Positions 34,166-59,991 of a stretch of 64,000 nucleotides of DNA are shown here, piece after piece; position 1 is the stretch's first letter; each line of letters starts with the position of its first letter. The DNA lies in the NCBI RefSeq assembly GCF_009389715.1, contig NW_024067778.1, forward strand, positions 434,001 through 498,000, in the 5' to 3' direction. The DNA is from Phoenix dactylifera (Eukaryota; Streptophyta; Magnoliopsida; Arecales; Arecaceae). A program made the position numbers and the translations under genes. The notes under the pieces were generated by a model. The model had not been told where the DNA came from and did no database searches. It saw only the letters and a list, made by a program, of their open reading frames with translations.

Positions 34166-37100
34166 TCATCTAAGGCAAAAACAATTATAATGAAGCATGA
34201 TCAGCAGAACCAGAATCACCATTACTCCCCGATCTGCATACTTTGGTCCAAAGCCAATCTCTTCTCTCATCTTTTGAAGAACCTCCTCTTGCCATTTTTT
34301 CTTTTCCTGCTCAAGAATACGTAGAAGGTCTTCATGAGTGTACAGCTCTGGAGCTTGACTTGTAGAGGTGGAAGCAGATGATGATTGCCCAATAATTCCA
34401 GTGAGATCCTCTAGGGGACTAAAGCCATAGACATGGCCATGAGTTGGGACACCAGTTGTGTCACGCCCCGAGCCCGAGGCGCGGCAGACGCCGCACGCCC
34501 GCACGGCGGGCCGCGCAGGCGTGCAAGGCAACGGATTACATCAAAGCAGATACAGATGTTCAAAATTGACATAATTATTTAAATTGTTCAAAAGCAGTCT
34601 TACAAAATTTCAGAATAACATATGCCAATATAATTCAAATGTCCAAACTAAACTAACTAAAATGCCAATAACTGAAGAATCATCGGAAACTCTAACGCAC
34701 TCCCCAATCCCGTGCGATCAAGCCTCTGGATCTGAAAAATGGAGAAAAACAGAATAATGAGCTACACTAGCCCAGTAAGCAACAAAATATCCCAGAGTGG
34801 GGTCAGAGCATATCAGATCAAAATACAGGATAATAAGATAAATCATAAATAACATTGTTTTACTATTTTCAAAACTTATTATCATTTTTCCAAAAACTCT
34901 GATACCAGAATCTCAACATAATAGGCTACGGCCACGTAACCCAGTGGCATGGGTTGCACAAGGTGCCAAACACCACTATTATTAAGCACCGGTGGTACGG
35001 TGTCCAAATACCACTATTCTAATCACCGGTGGTACGGTGTCGAAATCGGTTCCTCACAGATTACAAGTCGACAGGTCCAACGTATAATCCCCATTGGCGG
35101 GGCCAGAACTGAACAGAACAGATCATAGCCATGCTGAGAATGCATATATATATATATAAAAATATATTTCAGAAATTGTCCAATTATATTTCATGGATTT
35201 CAGAGCATATAACATGATTTTCAAATAAAATTTAACATGTCTGACCCATTTTACTGAATGCAAAACATATATCAAAACATAATCAGTTTATTAAATAATT
35301 TAGAAATCACACTTGAAGTATTAAGTTACTTACATCTTCTCGCTTGATTCCTACTTCAGGTAGACGGATCAGGTTCACCTGTTTAAAGTTTAATTAATTT
35401 CTTGTTAATTTCAGACTAAGCAAAATTCAAAAATAATACTATTGGACATGGCCCAACAGAGCCCAAAGTTGGCCCATAATGGGCACGGCCTGATAGGGCC
35501 CATATCGGACTCGGCCCAATGGGCCCGCATAGACTCGGCTAAATAGGGCCCCCAAGGTTGGCTTCTAATTTGTTCATTTATACAATAAGATTTATTGCAG
35601 GGACTAATACTTAATTACAGGGTACCATTCTATAATAAAACTTGAGTGAGGGGACTAAATAAATATAGTTGGGGGCCTTTATGTAATAAATCTTTCCTAT
35701 AGGGATCAAATACAAATTACAGGAGTCCCTATTTCTGAAATAGCATACTGCCAAGGGCTTAACTGCAAAAAAATCTGTTTATTGGTCAAATGGGTTTGGG
35801 TTTCGGATCTCGGGTTTCGGGTTCGGGTTCCAGTTCAGGTTCAGGTTCAGGTTTGGGTTCGGGTTCGGATTCTCGGGTTTGATCTGGATCCAAGTTGGGC
35901 CCATGGGGGTATTGCCCAACTGGGCCCAACCGGACTGGACTGGGCCCAACCGGACTGCAGTGGACTGGGCCCAACGGCCCAGTTTGGCCCGTGATGGGCC
36001 TCCTCCTTCCCCAAACTCCCCCCCACGAACAGGGGGAGAAGAAGAGACGGAGGAGAGAGGGAGGTGGCCGGCGGGGGTGACCAGCTTGGGTGGCCGGGGG
36101 CCACCCCTCGATCGACTGCTAGCCAGCCGCCATGGCGGCCGGCGGCGTTGCAGGGACCGACGGGGAGGAGAAGCAACCGAGATGATGATCTCGGCTGCTT
36201 GGGCTGAAACAGAGGAGAGGAGGATCTCGACGGAGGAGGGCTTACCGGCGGTCGACGGAGGTGGCAAATCCCGGCCGAGGGAGGCTCGGTCCGGCGTCAA
36301 GCGACGGCGGCGATGTTTGAAGCCGAGGGGTTGGATCTCGGAGCAGGGGAAGCTCGCGGAGGGGATCCGGGCGGCGCTCGGTCGGGAAGACACATCGATC
36401 GGAGAGGAGGAGGAGGGAAGGAGGAAAGAGAAGGAGGAAGAGGGCTCGGTTTGCCCTAGGGAGGAGGATTTGGGGGGTTTTATCACCCCCTCGTGATGGC
36501 TCTCCGCCGCGAAGATTGCGGCGGCCGAGCGAGATCCGCGGCCGCGGTTCGGCCGCGGATGAGCTGGAGGGGGGGTGCCGCGGGACTAGCGACATCCCCG
36601 CCCTGATCATCCCCGGAAGAGCCGGAGAGGATCGCAAATCGCGATCCTCTGTTCCGGCCTTCCAAAAAGAGAACGGGACTGAAGTCGGCAAGGCCTGCCG
36701 ACTTCAGCCCGTGTCTCACATTCTCTCCCCCTTAGAAAAATTTCGTCCTCGAAATTTAACATACCTTAGCTTGCAAAAAGGTCCGGATATTTTTCCTTCA
36801 TCTTGTCCTCCAGCTCCCACGTGGCTTCACGTTCTGAGTGATTGCTCCACTGGATCTTAACATAAGGAATCGTGTGCCTCCTCAACACTTGCTCTTTTCT
36901 ATCAACCACACGTACAGGCTGCTCAGGATATGTCAAATCTTCTCTAAGCTGCAAAGGAGCCACTTCTACCACATGGCTCATATCTGGAATATACTTTCTT
37001 AACATAGAAACATGAAAAACGTTGTGGACTCCAGACAGTGAAGGTGGGAGTGTCAATTTGTATGCCACAGCTCCTACTCTTTCCAGAATCTCAAAGGGGC

Positions 37101-40100
37101 CCACATAGCGTGGACTGAGTTTTCCACGTATTCCAAATCGCATCACTCCTTTAACTGATCAAATAAGTCATCAATTCTTGGTAGAGGATACTTGTTCTTT
37201 ATTGTTACTTTATTTATCTCTCGATAATCAATACATAATCTCATACTACCATCCTTCTTCTTTACAAATAAGACTGGGGCTCCCCAAGGTGAAACACTAG
37301 GTCTGATGAAACCCTTATCAAGAAGATCCTGCAACTGCTCCTTTAATTCTTTCATTTCAACTGGAGCCATTCTATAGGGGGTCTTAGAGATTGGTGTGGT
37401 ACCAGGAATCAAATCAATTGCAAAATCAATTTCTCTATCTGGTGGCAAGCTAGGGAGGTCTTCCGGAAAGACATCGGGGTATTCATTTACTACTGGGATA
37501 TCTTCAAATCTTTGATCTGACTGTCTAGTGTCAACCACTGTGGCAATATATGCCATACTCCCCTTTCTAAGTAGTCGCTTAATTTGCATAGCAGAAATAA
37601 TTCGAGGGGAGGTATATGCACCACTGCCGATGAAGCTGAATTCAGTATCTCGAGGGATCTAAAATTTTATCCGCTTTTCATGACAGTTAATGGTAGCAAA
37701 GTGTGATGCTAAGTAGCCCATACCGAGAATTATGCCAAAGTCATGCGTATCTATAACTATCAAATCAGCAGGCAAGTCTTTACCTACTATCTGAACCGGA
37801 CAAGTCTTGCAGACCTGATTACCCATCATCCCACTTCCAGCAGGGGTGTTAACATGCAAATCATACTCTAACAGCATGCAAGGTAGATCATGTTTTCGCA
37901 CAAATATCGATGACATAATGAATGTGCAGCACCAGTATCAAATAGTATATAAGCATAAACAGAAGCAACCGGTAGTGTGCTGATCCCTCAAAGGATAATG
38001 ACTAACCTTAGAGTCAAATTATTATGTTGCTAAGAATATGATTCACAAAATAAACATGTACTGATAATCATTAGATAGCAACGATTTATCTCAAAAATGA
38101 TTTGTATCAAACCGCAAAAGTAGGTCTAAGAAGGCAAAGTATTGATACCATGATTCAATATGCCAGCCTTTAACTTAAACTTATAAATCATAAGATGAGA
38201 GCAAATAATGCATGGTTTATTCAAATATTTAACAAATTAGACCATATTTGGTCATCAATCAACTAACCCGAGTCATGATACGTTCAAATTATCATTATTA
38301 TTATTATTTTCTTAGCATACCCAAAAATAGCAAAGTCTATCCAAGAAATAACATAATCATATCAGGATTGACCTGAGAATCAATAGTGTTCACCTTCCCT
38401 TATTAACAAAATCTTTCATTATTGAATAAAATAGTCTTTCATCATAACATGTTACCAAAACACAGTCAATATTTTTGACCAGTTTAAATTTACTCAGTTC
38501 ATCAAATTTCTGCTGCACAACTCAGATCAATATTTTCCTTCTATATACGAGCTCCATGCATGATCCACATACAGATTTCAATGAATATTTTCTAGTCCAA
38601 GCTTTAAACATCTTTTTATAGATGAATCTTAAATTGCTACCAAAATAATTAACTTCAACTAGAAGCAATATTCACAGTGCCTGATATCAAGTTAAACTTT
38701 CCAAATAATTACATTGCACGATAATAACTCATGATTAATATTCCTTCACTTAATTTAGTCAAAATCTAATTAATCATAACTTGAAATACAAGTTGCTCTA
38801 CCAAGAAAACTCTTAGAGTAGCTCATTCACACTTTGGTTACGACCATAATTAGGTTGCAGTCTAATTTTAGCATTTCAAAATTATGATAAAATAACTCAA
38901 ATTTATCAATAACAAAAGCAAATAAATGCCTTCATCAAATGGCCTAATGTCTACCCATCTCTCAAACTTTCTGACGAATCCTAAAGATCCTAAAACTTAA
39001 GCTCCATCTGACTATTTCAAATACAATCCCTAGGAATCTGAAACCTAAGCTCTGATACCACCAAATCTGTCACGCCCCGAGCCCGAGGCGCGGCAGATGC
39101 CGCACGCCCGCACGGCGGGCCGCGCAGGCGTGCAAGGCAACGGATTACATCAAAGCAGATACAGATGTTCAAAATTGACATAATTATTTAAATTGTTCAA
39201 AAGCAGTCTTACAAAATTTCAGAATAACATATGCCAATATAATTCAAATATCCAAACTAAACTAACTAAAATGCCAATAACTGAAGAATCATCGGAAACT
39301 CTAACGCACTCCCCAATCCCGTCCCCGAGCCCGAGGCGCGGCAGACGCCGCACGCCCGCACGGCGGGCCGCGCAGGCGTGCAAGGCAACGGATTACATCA
39401 AAGCAGATACAGATGTTCAAAATTGACATAATTATTTAAATTGTTCAAAAGCAGTCTTACAAAATTTCAGAATAACATATGCCAATATAATTCAAATATC
39501 CAAACTAAACTAACTAAAATGCCAATAACTGAAGAATCATCGGAAACTCTAACGCACTCCCCAATCCCGTGCGATCAAGCCTCTGGATCTGAAAAATGGA
39601 GAAAAACATAATAATGAGCTACACTAGCCCAGTAAGCAACAAAATATCCCAGAGTGGGGTCAGAGCATATCAGATCAAAATACAGGATAATAAGATAAAT
39701 CATAAATAACATTGTTTTACTATTTTCAAAACTTATTATCATTTTTCCAAAAACTCTGATACCAGAATCTCAACATAATAGGCTACGGCCACGTAACCCA
39801 GTGGCATGGGTTGCACAAGGTGCCAAACACCACTATTATTAAGCACCGGTGGTACGGTATCCAAATACCACTATTCTAATCACCGGTGGTACGGTGTCGA
39901 AACCGGTTCCTCACAGATTACAAGTCGACAGGTCCAACGTATAATCCCCATTGGCGGGGCCAGAACTGAACAGAACAGATCATAGCCATGCTGAGAATGC
40001 ATATATATATATATAAAAATATATTTCAGAAATTGTCCAATTATATTTCATGGATTTCAGAGCATATAACATGATTTTCAAATAAAATTTAACATGTCTG

Positions 40101-42939
40101 ACCCATTTTACTGAATGCAAAACATATATCAAAACATAATCAGTTTATTAAATAATTTAGAAATCACACTTGAAGTATTAAGTTACTTACATCTTCTCGC
40201 TTGATTCCTACTTCAGGTAGACGGATCAGGTTCACCTGTTTAAAGTTTAATTAATTTCTTGTTAATTTCAGACTAAGCAAAATTCAAAAATAATACTATT
40301 GGACATGGCCCAACAGAGCCCAAAGTTGGCCCATAATGGGCACGGCCTGATAGGGCCCATATCGGACTCGGCCCAATGGGCCCGCATAGACTCGGCTAAA
40401 TAGGGCCCCCAAGGTTGGCTTCTAATTTGTTCATTTATACAATAAGATTTATTGCAGGGACTAATACTTAATTACAGGGTACTATTCTATAATAAAACTT
40501 GAGTGAGGGGACTAAATAAATATAGTTGGGGGCCTTTATGTAATAAATCTTTCCTATAGGGATCAAATACAAATTACAGGAGTCCCTATTTCTGAAATAG
40601 CATACTGCCAAGGGCTTAACTGCAAAAAAATCTGTTTATTGGTCAAATGGGTTTGGGTTTCGGATCCTGGGTTTCGGGTTCGGGTTCCAGTTCAGGTTCA
40701 GGTTCAGGTTTGGGTTCGGGTTCGGATTCTCGGGTTTGATCTGGATCCAAGTTGGGCCCATGGGGGTATTGCCCAACTGGGCCCAACCGGACTGGACTGG
40801 GCCCAAGTTGGGCCTGCAGTGGACTGGGCCCAACGGCCCAGTTTGGCCCGTGATGGGCCTCCTCCTTCCCCAAACTCCCCCCCACGAACAGGGGGAGAAG
40901 AAGAGACGGAGGAGAGAGGGAGGTGGCCGGCGGGGGTGACCAGCTTGGGTGGCCGGGGGCCACCCCTCGATCGACTGCTAGCCAGCCGCCATGGCGGCCG
41001 GCGGCGTTGCAGGGACCGACGGGGAGGAGAAGCAACCGAGATGATGATCTCGGCTGCTTGGGCTGAAACAGAGGAGAGGAGGATCTCGACGGAGGAGGGC
41101 TTACCGGCGGTCGACGGAGGTGGCAAATCCCGGCCGAGGGAGGCTCGGTCCGGCGTCAAGCGACGGCGGCGATGTTTGAAGCCGAGGGGTTGGATCTCGG
41201 AGCAGGGGAAGCTCGCGGAGGGGATCCGGGCGGCGCTCGGTCGGGAAGACACATCGATCGGAGAGGAGGAGGAGGGAAGGAGGAAAGAGAAGGAGGAAGA
41301 GGGCTCGGTTTGCCCTAGGGAGGAGGATTTGGGGGGTTTTATCACCCCCTCGTGATGGCTCTCCGCCGCGAAGATTGCGGCGGCCGAGCGAGATCCGCGG
41401 CCGCGGTTCGGCCGCGGATGAGCTGGAGGGGGGGTGCCGCGGGACTAGCGACATCCCCGCCCTGATCATCCCCGGAAGAGCCGGAGAGGATCGCAAATCG
41501 CGATCCTCTGTTCCGGCCTTCCAAAAAGAGAACGGGACTGAAGTCGGCAAGGCCTGCCGACTTCAGCCCGTGTCTCACAAGTTGCCTCAAACCACAAGTC
41601 ATAATCACGTGGAGGAGCATCTGAGGTGGAGGCATCACCATATTTTTTGGAGTATTCAGCTGAATACTTTGCCTGCCAGTTGATTTAAAAGAAGAGAAAA
41701 ACATTATGGTGGATCAAACAAGAGATAAACATGAGCAAGCTCAATAATATTTATGAATCATAAAAAAATTATACTTTCCATGACAGCTTCACTTCTCTTA
41801 TCTACATATCCTCCCATGCCTTGCTTTGTCTTATGCGTCCGATTAAAAGATTCAACTATTGTTGGCTCCCTGCCTAACTTTAATTTCTACAAAAGAGAAA
41901 AGAAAAAATTCATTAACATATAATGGGCTAATTTAAGATGACTGAACAATAATATAAAAATTATTATAGAAATCTAATTGAATAAAGATATGTACCAATC
42001 GTTCGTCATGATTGACAAATGTGATTGATCCTCCACAGTGTTTAGAGATGCTACCGTTCTTCATGGTGTTTCTATTATTTTTGTTGGCTTCTGATTTCTT
42101 CTTCCATTTTGGGGAGATCCAAATATCAATTAACTTATTCCAATTTTCTCTAGAGATCCAATTAGGGGGTTTATCACGGGCTTTGTTTAAATCTCCTTTT
42201 GCTTCCAGAAGCTTTTGGCTTCTGACCTTCCCTAATGAGGTTGTCAATCGTCGCTGACAATGCTTGTTCCAAACTTCATGTACATGATGCAATTGTCCTG
42301 GAAGAATTGTGTGTATCTCCTAACAATATATAGATCGCAAGTAATCAGACTTACTATTTGTTAAGGGCAAAAGTTAATGATAAGAAATATAAATTAATTA
42401 CATCACCTCAAATTTGTTCCACATTCCAACTTTAGCATGTGTAGGGACCTCCCTCCATGACAACCACGGACCATTAAAAAATTGGCGCATGATAGCAACA
42501 GCTTTGTGACTGACCTCATAATCAAAAAACCTGCAATTTAAAAAATATTCATTAGAAAATAAATTAAATACTTTAAATGCAACAAACACATAAATTCAAA
42601 TTAGTGATATAAGAAAGTGATATTTTCATACATTCCTCTTTTGCACCTAACAATCACTTTTCCATTTGCATCAACAGGGGCTTTAAGGGTTGGTTCTGGG
42701 CCATTGCTCTGTCTTGGATCAATTCCAAGTTCATCATTCATCTGATCCTCATTCATTGTATCCTCATGATTTTGCACTGCACCATTCATTTCTTCATCAT
42801 TTATTTCTTCATTTGCATCCAACTCTTCAATCATGTCCCCATCAGGAATGTAATCATCATCATCATGACATTCCTCGACACGCTCAGGCAACCTAGGAGG
42901 TTGAGGAGGAACTTGAGTAGCAGTCAGGTACTTCTGCAT
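34166..42939 (-). CDS. TnpA-like CACTA gene (Transposase_24 type), split by an LTR element
   Basis: A multi-exon minus-strand gene. It has an acidic N-terminal stretch (42939-42630, '[19 protein letters not shown]' to 'VIVRCKRG'), then about 42532-42408 ('[14 protein letters not shown]' and '[18 protein letters not shown]'), about 42320-42000 ('[19 protein letters not shown]', '[17 protein letters not shown]'), about 41890-41780 ('[20 protein letters not shown]', '[10 protein letters not shown]') and about 41690-41580 ('[15 protein letters not shown]' to 'YDLWFEAT'). After the LTR insertion it resumes at 34453 with '[17 protein letters not shown]' and ends in a Glu/Lys-rich helix '[16 protein letters not shown]'. 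This is the plant Transposase_24 family, CACTA accessory proteins thought to bind subterminal repeats. The frame is continuous across the insertion point if one target-site copy is discounted. Confidence 0.75.
34459..36720 (-). repeat. 3' LTR of the Tekay-type element (2262 bp)
   Basis: Begins TGTCACGCCCCGAGCCCGAG on the plus strand and ends GTGTCTCACA. It contains a GGTTCGGGTTCAGGTT simple repeat (about 35800-35880) and a very GC-rich half. Long frames here arise from GC bias and simple repeats. The long LTR fits the Tekay/Del lineage. Confidence 0.93.
36721..39067 (-). mobile_element. Interior of the Tekay-type element (pol parts)
   Basis: Recognisable minus-strand parts within about 37920-36760 are a retropepsin-like block ('[19 protein letters not shown]'), the start of reverse transcriptase ('[16 protein letters not shown]', '[19 protein letters not shown]', '[18 protein letters not shown]') and an integrase C-terminus with chromodomain-like end ('[16 protein letters not shown]', '[14 protein letters not shown]'-type). 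The rest (37920-39048) is AT-rich without coding signal. The purine tract at 36721-36735 and the tRNA-Met primer site at 39049-39060 bound it. Confidence 0.85.
39068..41579 (-). repeat. 5' LTR of the Tekay-type element (2512 bp, with a terminal tandem duplication)
   Basis: Same sequence as the other LTR, plus a second copy of its first ~250 bases (39068-39322 repeated from about 39323), which accounts for the 250-bp length difference. The repeat begins inside the GC-rich 'CCCCGAGCCCGAGGCGCGGC' block. Confidence 0.92.
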
Positions 42940-43417
42940 CTTTCAACAAAGAATAAAAATCTGCAGCATCCTTGTTTGGCTCTTCCTCATGATTAACTTC
43001 AAATGCACTTCTCAAATGAAGTTTCTCTTCTGGACCCATAGCTTCCATCACCATGGTTCTATATTGCTGACCATGTTCACAACCAACATCCATTGATGTG
43101 GATGCTTCTACTGCACTTGTACTTATAGGAGCAACTGCACCAAGTAACTCCCCATGTGCAAACCATGTTGAATATCTCGGTGTAAACCCCTTTCTCAACA
43201 GATGAACATTGACCGTATCACGGTTAAGAAATTTCTGGTTGTCACATCTTATACAAGGGCATCTAATCTTATCACCACTACAATACTCTAACTGAGTAAA
43301 TGCAAACTCAAGGAACCCTTTAACTCCATCACAGAACTCAGCTCTTATATAACCATTTTCACTAAGTCGGTGGTACATCCAATTACGATCAACTGACATA
43401 GTTCCTCTAAAAATCAA
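42893..43417 (-). pseudogene. TnpD N-terminal piece (Transpos_assoc domain) of the CACTA element
   Basis: Starts at an ATG at 43417 and reads 'SVDRNWMYHRLSENGYIR', 'EFCDGVKGFLEFAFTQLEY', 'KIRCPCIRCDNQKFLNRDTV' and 'HLLRKGFTPRYSTWFAHGE'. This is the transposase-associated zinc-binding domain that opens plant CACTA TnpD proteins. It continues to '[10 protein letters not shown]', where TnpD would normally proceed to the DDE core. Here the reading moves straight into the acidic start of the TnpA-like gene. The catalytic core is therefore absent, and the two genes appear fused by an internal deletion. The domain itself looks intact. Confidence 0.8.
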
Positions 43418-43439
43418 AAAAATAAAACAACATAAGAAA

Positions 43440-44260
43440 GCCTAGAAAATATTAGAGAGATGATAAAAAAAGAAAACAACATAAGAAAAACCGAACCATT
43501 AAAAACACGAAAGGCAAGATCGTAAAAAATGTAAAAGAAACAAAAACTGGTATGATATTTATGAAGATGAGAAGTTATCATAAGCATGACAAAAATAAGT
43601 CATTCAATCTTGTCCCAGCATCATTGACATTAAGAAGGCATTCAATCTTTACAAAAAGCTGAACATAAGGAATTAACCTTTACAAGTTATCTGTTCATTC
43701 ATCTAATACCAGCAATATTCAAAAAGCATTTAATCTTTACAAAGACAAGGAATACAAGTCAAATCATCCAAATTTACATATGGAATACTATCTGCTTCAC
43801 ATAGAACAAATGTGAATATACATGATCGCCTCTGATGCTAGGAAAGCATGGTACTTCTTAGCAAGCTTTTTGACCAGCTTCTTGATTGCACACTGGAAAT
43901 AACTCACAACCATGAAGCAACACCACTTTCCACCACTTTCCATTATTCCTTGCAGATGAACAATGATTGTAAAAATGAATAACATGACGAAAAAATTAAA
44001 ATCCATGAACTTTACATAATCCCAACCCATCAACCCTCAAAATTACAACAATAATCAGTGAAGCAGTCTAAATATATGCAAACCATTGGTAGGACTAACA
44101 AATGTGTCAGAATAAAAATGCATAATATTAAGGAGCTCCTCAAGTACAACATTATTTTTGTCTATTTTAGCAACAGTAAATTCGACACAGTGCTACCCAA
44201 CCAAGTGATGTGTCCAAGTATCATAATAAAAGCAGCTACTCAGATATATCAAAGTTTCTT
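43440..44260. other. CACTA 5' non-coding region, AT-rich
   Basis: Upstream of the TnpD ATG. It contains several short direct repeats of 'CATTCAATCTTTACAAA' type (about 43630-43745). No other gene seen. Confidence 0.45.
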
Positions 44261-44599
44261 TCGTCTATTTTAGCAAAAAAAAAAAAAATCCCTCCTCTCT
44301 TTCTCTGTCTCCCGTCTCCACCCAAAACAAAACCACTGTCCCCACTCCCCACTCTCCCACTGTTCCGAGCTGTCTCGCTGCCCCACCACCTCTCTCTCTC
44401 TCTCTTTCTCTCTCCGGGCTTGGGCAAAATCTACCGGGATCGAGCTTGAAGAGGAGGAGGAGGAGGAGAAAACTCTTACCGGTGACTGTGAGTCGGTGAC
44501 CGGAGCCGCGGAGGTTGCCGTCCGGGGGAGAAGGACGCGAAGAGCCGCCGGCCGGTCGTTGAAGAGGCGACGACACCGAGAGGAGGCGGCTATCAGGCT

Positions 44600-45010
44600 C
44601 TCAGCGAGGGAAAAGGGGGGGCGGCGGCGGCGGCTCTCAGCGAGGGAGGGGGGCCGGCGGCGGCGGCTCTCAGCGAGGGAGGGGAGGCAGCGGCGGCTCT
44701 CAGCGAGGGAGGGGGGGTGCGGCGGCGGCTCTCAGCGAGGGGGTGCGGCGACGGCTCTCAGCGAGGGAGGGCGGCGACGGCTCTCAGCGAGGGAGGGGGG
44801 CCGGCGGCGGCGGCTCTCAGCGAGGGAGGGGAGGCAGCGGCGGCTCTCAGCGAGGGAGGGGGGGTGCGGCGGCGGCTCTCAGCGAGGGGGTGCGGCGACG
44901 GCTCTCAGCGAGGGAGGGCGGCGACGGCTCTCAGCGAGGGAGGGGGGCGAGGGAGTGGGGGGGGGGCGGCGGCTGCTCTCAGCGAGGGACGGGAAGGGAA
45001 GGGAAGGGAA
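44600..45010. repeat. GC-rich minisatellite with 147-bp higher-order repeat
   Basis: About thirteen copies of CTCTCAGCGAGGG are separated by G-rich GGCGGCGGCGG spacers. A block of five to six units (44641-44787) is followed by an almost or fully identical copy (44788-44934), so the array has a 147-bp period on top of the ~25-30-bp one. It lies between the CACTA right end and the first gene, probably in the promoter or leader. The G-runs could form quadruplexes. Confidence 0.9.
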
Positions 45011-45539
45011 AGGTTAGGGTTTTGGTATTTAAGTCGGTTTGCAAGCCAAATTGTATATAGGCTGATTTGGGCTAAATCGTGATTTGGGCTAAATCGGTTT
45101 GCAAGCCAAATTTCATATCAAATTTTTTTTTATTTATAAGGCTGATTGGATGGGACTTGCAAGGCAAAAATATTTTTAAACTATAAAGTATGGTAAAAAA
45201 ATTCTATAAAGCAGGAAACTTGCAATAGGGGTGCAAATGGGTCATGGCCGACACCATGAGATTTTAAAATGAGAAGAAGAAATTTGAGTTTTATAGAGAG
45301 CGATTGGAATTTGGATTATCGAAGAAATTTGGGCGGAACGGCGGGCACACTTAGTTTCATTTTGGATATTCCTCCTTTTATTTTTTCTTTTAATTTAGGT
45401 TTACTCAAAAATAATATTTTTAATATTTTTGGAATTAAAAATTAAATTTGGTGACAGAAATTTTTGTCAATAATCTGTTACTGCCAAAAATAATCTTTTA
45501 AAAATTTATAAATACTAGGATTACTATATTTGTGACGGC

Positions 45540-45785
45540 TGCATTTGTCACTGTCTGGTTGCAATTTTGGTTATCATATTGCTGACAGATACCCCGTCAC
45601 TATGATGGTCACTAAGGTTTGGCGCCCATCCTACCCGCGCATTCTGTGACCGGTCTGTCACTAAACGGTCACTAAGTTTACACCACGGTGACCAAATTTC
45701 TGTCGGTCACTAATCCGTCACAAATAGTAACTGATAACGGTCCGTCACTAATTTCCCGTCACTATACGCGTGTTTTCTGGTAGTG
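45540..45785. repeat. Right subterminal and terminal repeats of the CACTA element
   Basis: Cluster of GTCACTA/TAGTGAC words ending in the terminal inverted repeat TTTTCTGGTAGTG. Confidence 0.88.
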
Positions 45786-46460
45786 TGAGATGGTATTTTT
45801 TTTAATTAATTTGTTGGAGTTATCAACTATTTATCAATCAAGCATTCATCAATCAATTTTAGAAATACAGTTTCATATAATTTAGTAAGTCTAAATACAT
45901 AACTACATAATCATATATGTCTGTATGAAAATATAAATACAAACTATTTGTACATTTATATATTGATTTGGCTTAGGTTAGGTTAGATTGGTTCAAGTTG
46001 GGTTTGATTCAGGTTAGGCTAGAACATAACCACATAACCCTAACAATCCAGTTTCGCCAACAACCATCAAAGAATGAAACAACGATTTACTCAAGTCTCT
46101 TATTATGTTGTTGTACCACCAAAAACTACTGAACACCATGCAACTATTTCAGCTAAACTTTTATTAAGTTACATCCTGATTCAACAAATTTCCCTATAAA
46201 ACTACTTGAGGTAGCAGAAACCACTAAAACAACTTTGTTACAATAACATACAGTTTCCTGGCTCCACCTAATTACAAAGCCCAAGGTAAATCCCTGGTAA
46301 CCACTCCAGTGCAGCAGAATTCATTGAACCATCGCTAGATAAGCTAGATGTACATCCAGATATTGAACAAATTTGACATCTCTGTAGAAAACTCGCCTGG
46401 AAGTCATTCTTGGCATCACAGCTGATTTCATGTCAAAACGTGTCGATGCAGCTGAATTAA
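45786..46460 (-). other. 3' flank and 3' UTR of SRP54
   Basis: No gene. On the minus strand, AATAAA at 46165-46160 lies about 300 bases after the SRP54 stop and is a plausible polyadenylation signal. Beyond about 46000 the sequence is AT-rich flank next to the CACTA target site. Confidence 0.45.

Positions 46461-59991
<13,531 letters not shown>

Larger units (their letters stand above)
34454..41584 (-). mobile_element. Ty3/gypsy chromovirus (Tekay/Del-type) inserted in the CACTA gene, broken
   Basis: LTRs at 34459-36720 and 39068-41579 are flanked by the 5-bp target duplication AGTTG (34454-34458, 41580-41584). The element runs on the minus strand. Its polypurine tract adjoins the 36720 end, and a primer site for initiator tRNA-Met (TGGTATCAGAGC on the minus strand, 39060-39049) lies beside the other LTR. 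The interior is only ~2.35 kb, far short of the family's usual length. It holds parts of protease, reverse transcriptase and integrase with a chromodomain-like end. It is broken in several respects and cannot move unaided. By eye the LTRs differ at roughly ten positions in ~2.2 kb (under 1%), so the insertion is very recent, probably well under half a million years. Confidence 0.93.
33396..45785 (-). mobile_element. CACTA (En/Spm) DNA transposon, 12.4 kb with nested LTR element
   Basis: Ends are CACTACCAGAAAATACGCG at 33396 and the inverse CGCGTGTTTTCTGGTAGTG at 45785. The 3-bp target duplication TGA is present on both sides (33393-33395, 45786-45788). Subterminal regions (33410-33960 and 45540-45780) are crowded with GTCACTA/TAGTGAC copies, the usual binding sites of TnpA-type proteins. 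Genes run on the minus strand: a TnpD N-terminal piece, then a TnpA-like gene interrupted by a Tekay LTR element. The DDE transposase core is not present anywhere, so the element is non-autonomous. Without the insertion it would be about 5.3 kb. Confidence 0.93.

Noticed and set aside
35779-36700. Long open frames on both strands in the GC-rich half of the Tekay LTR (also 40636-41704)
   Set aside because: They come from GC bias and a GGTTCGGGTTCAGG simple repeat, occur identically in both LTRs, and overlap on opposite strands without family signatures.
44496-45082. Arg/Gly/Ser-rich open frames in three registers
   Set aside because: Products of the CTCTCAGCGAGGG minisatellite; all frames are open because the unit lacks stops.
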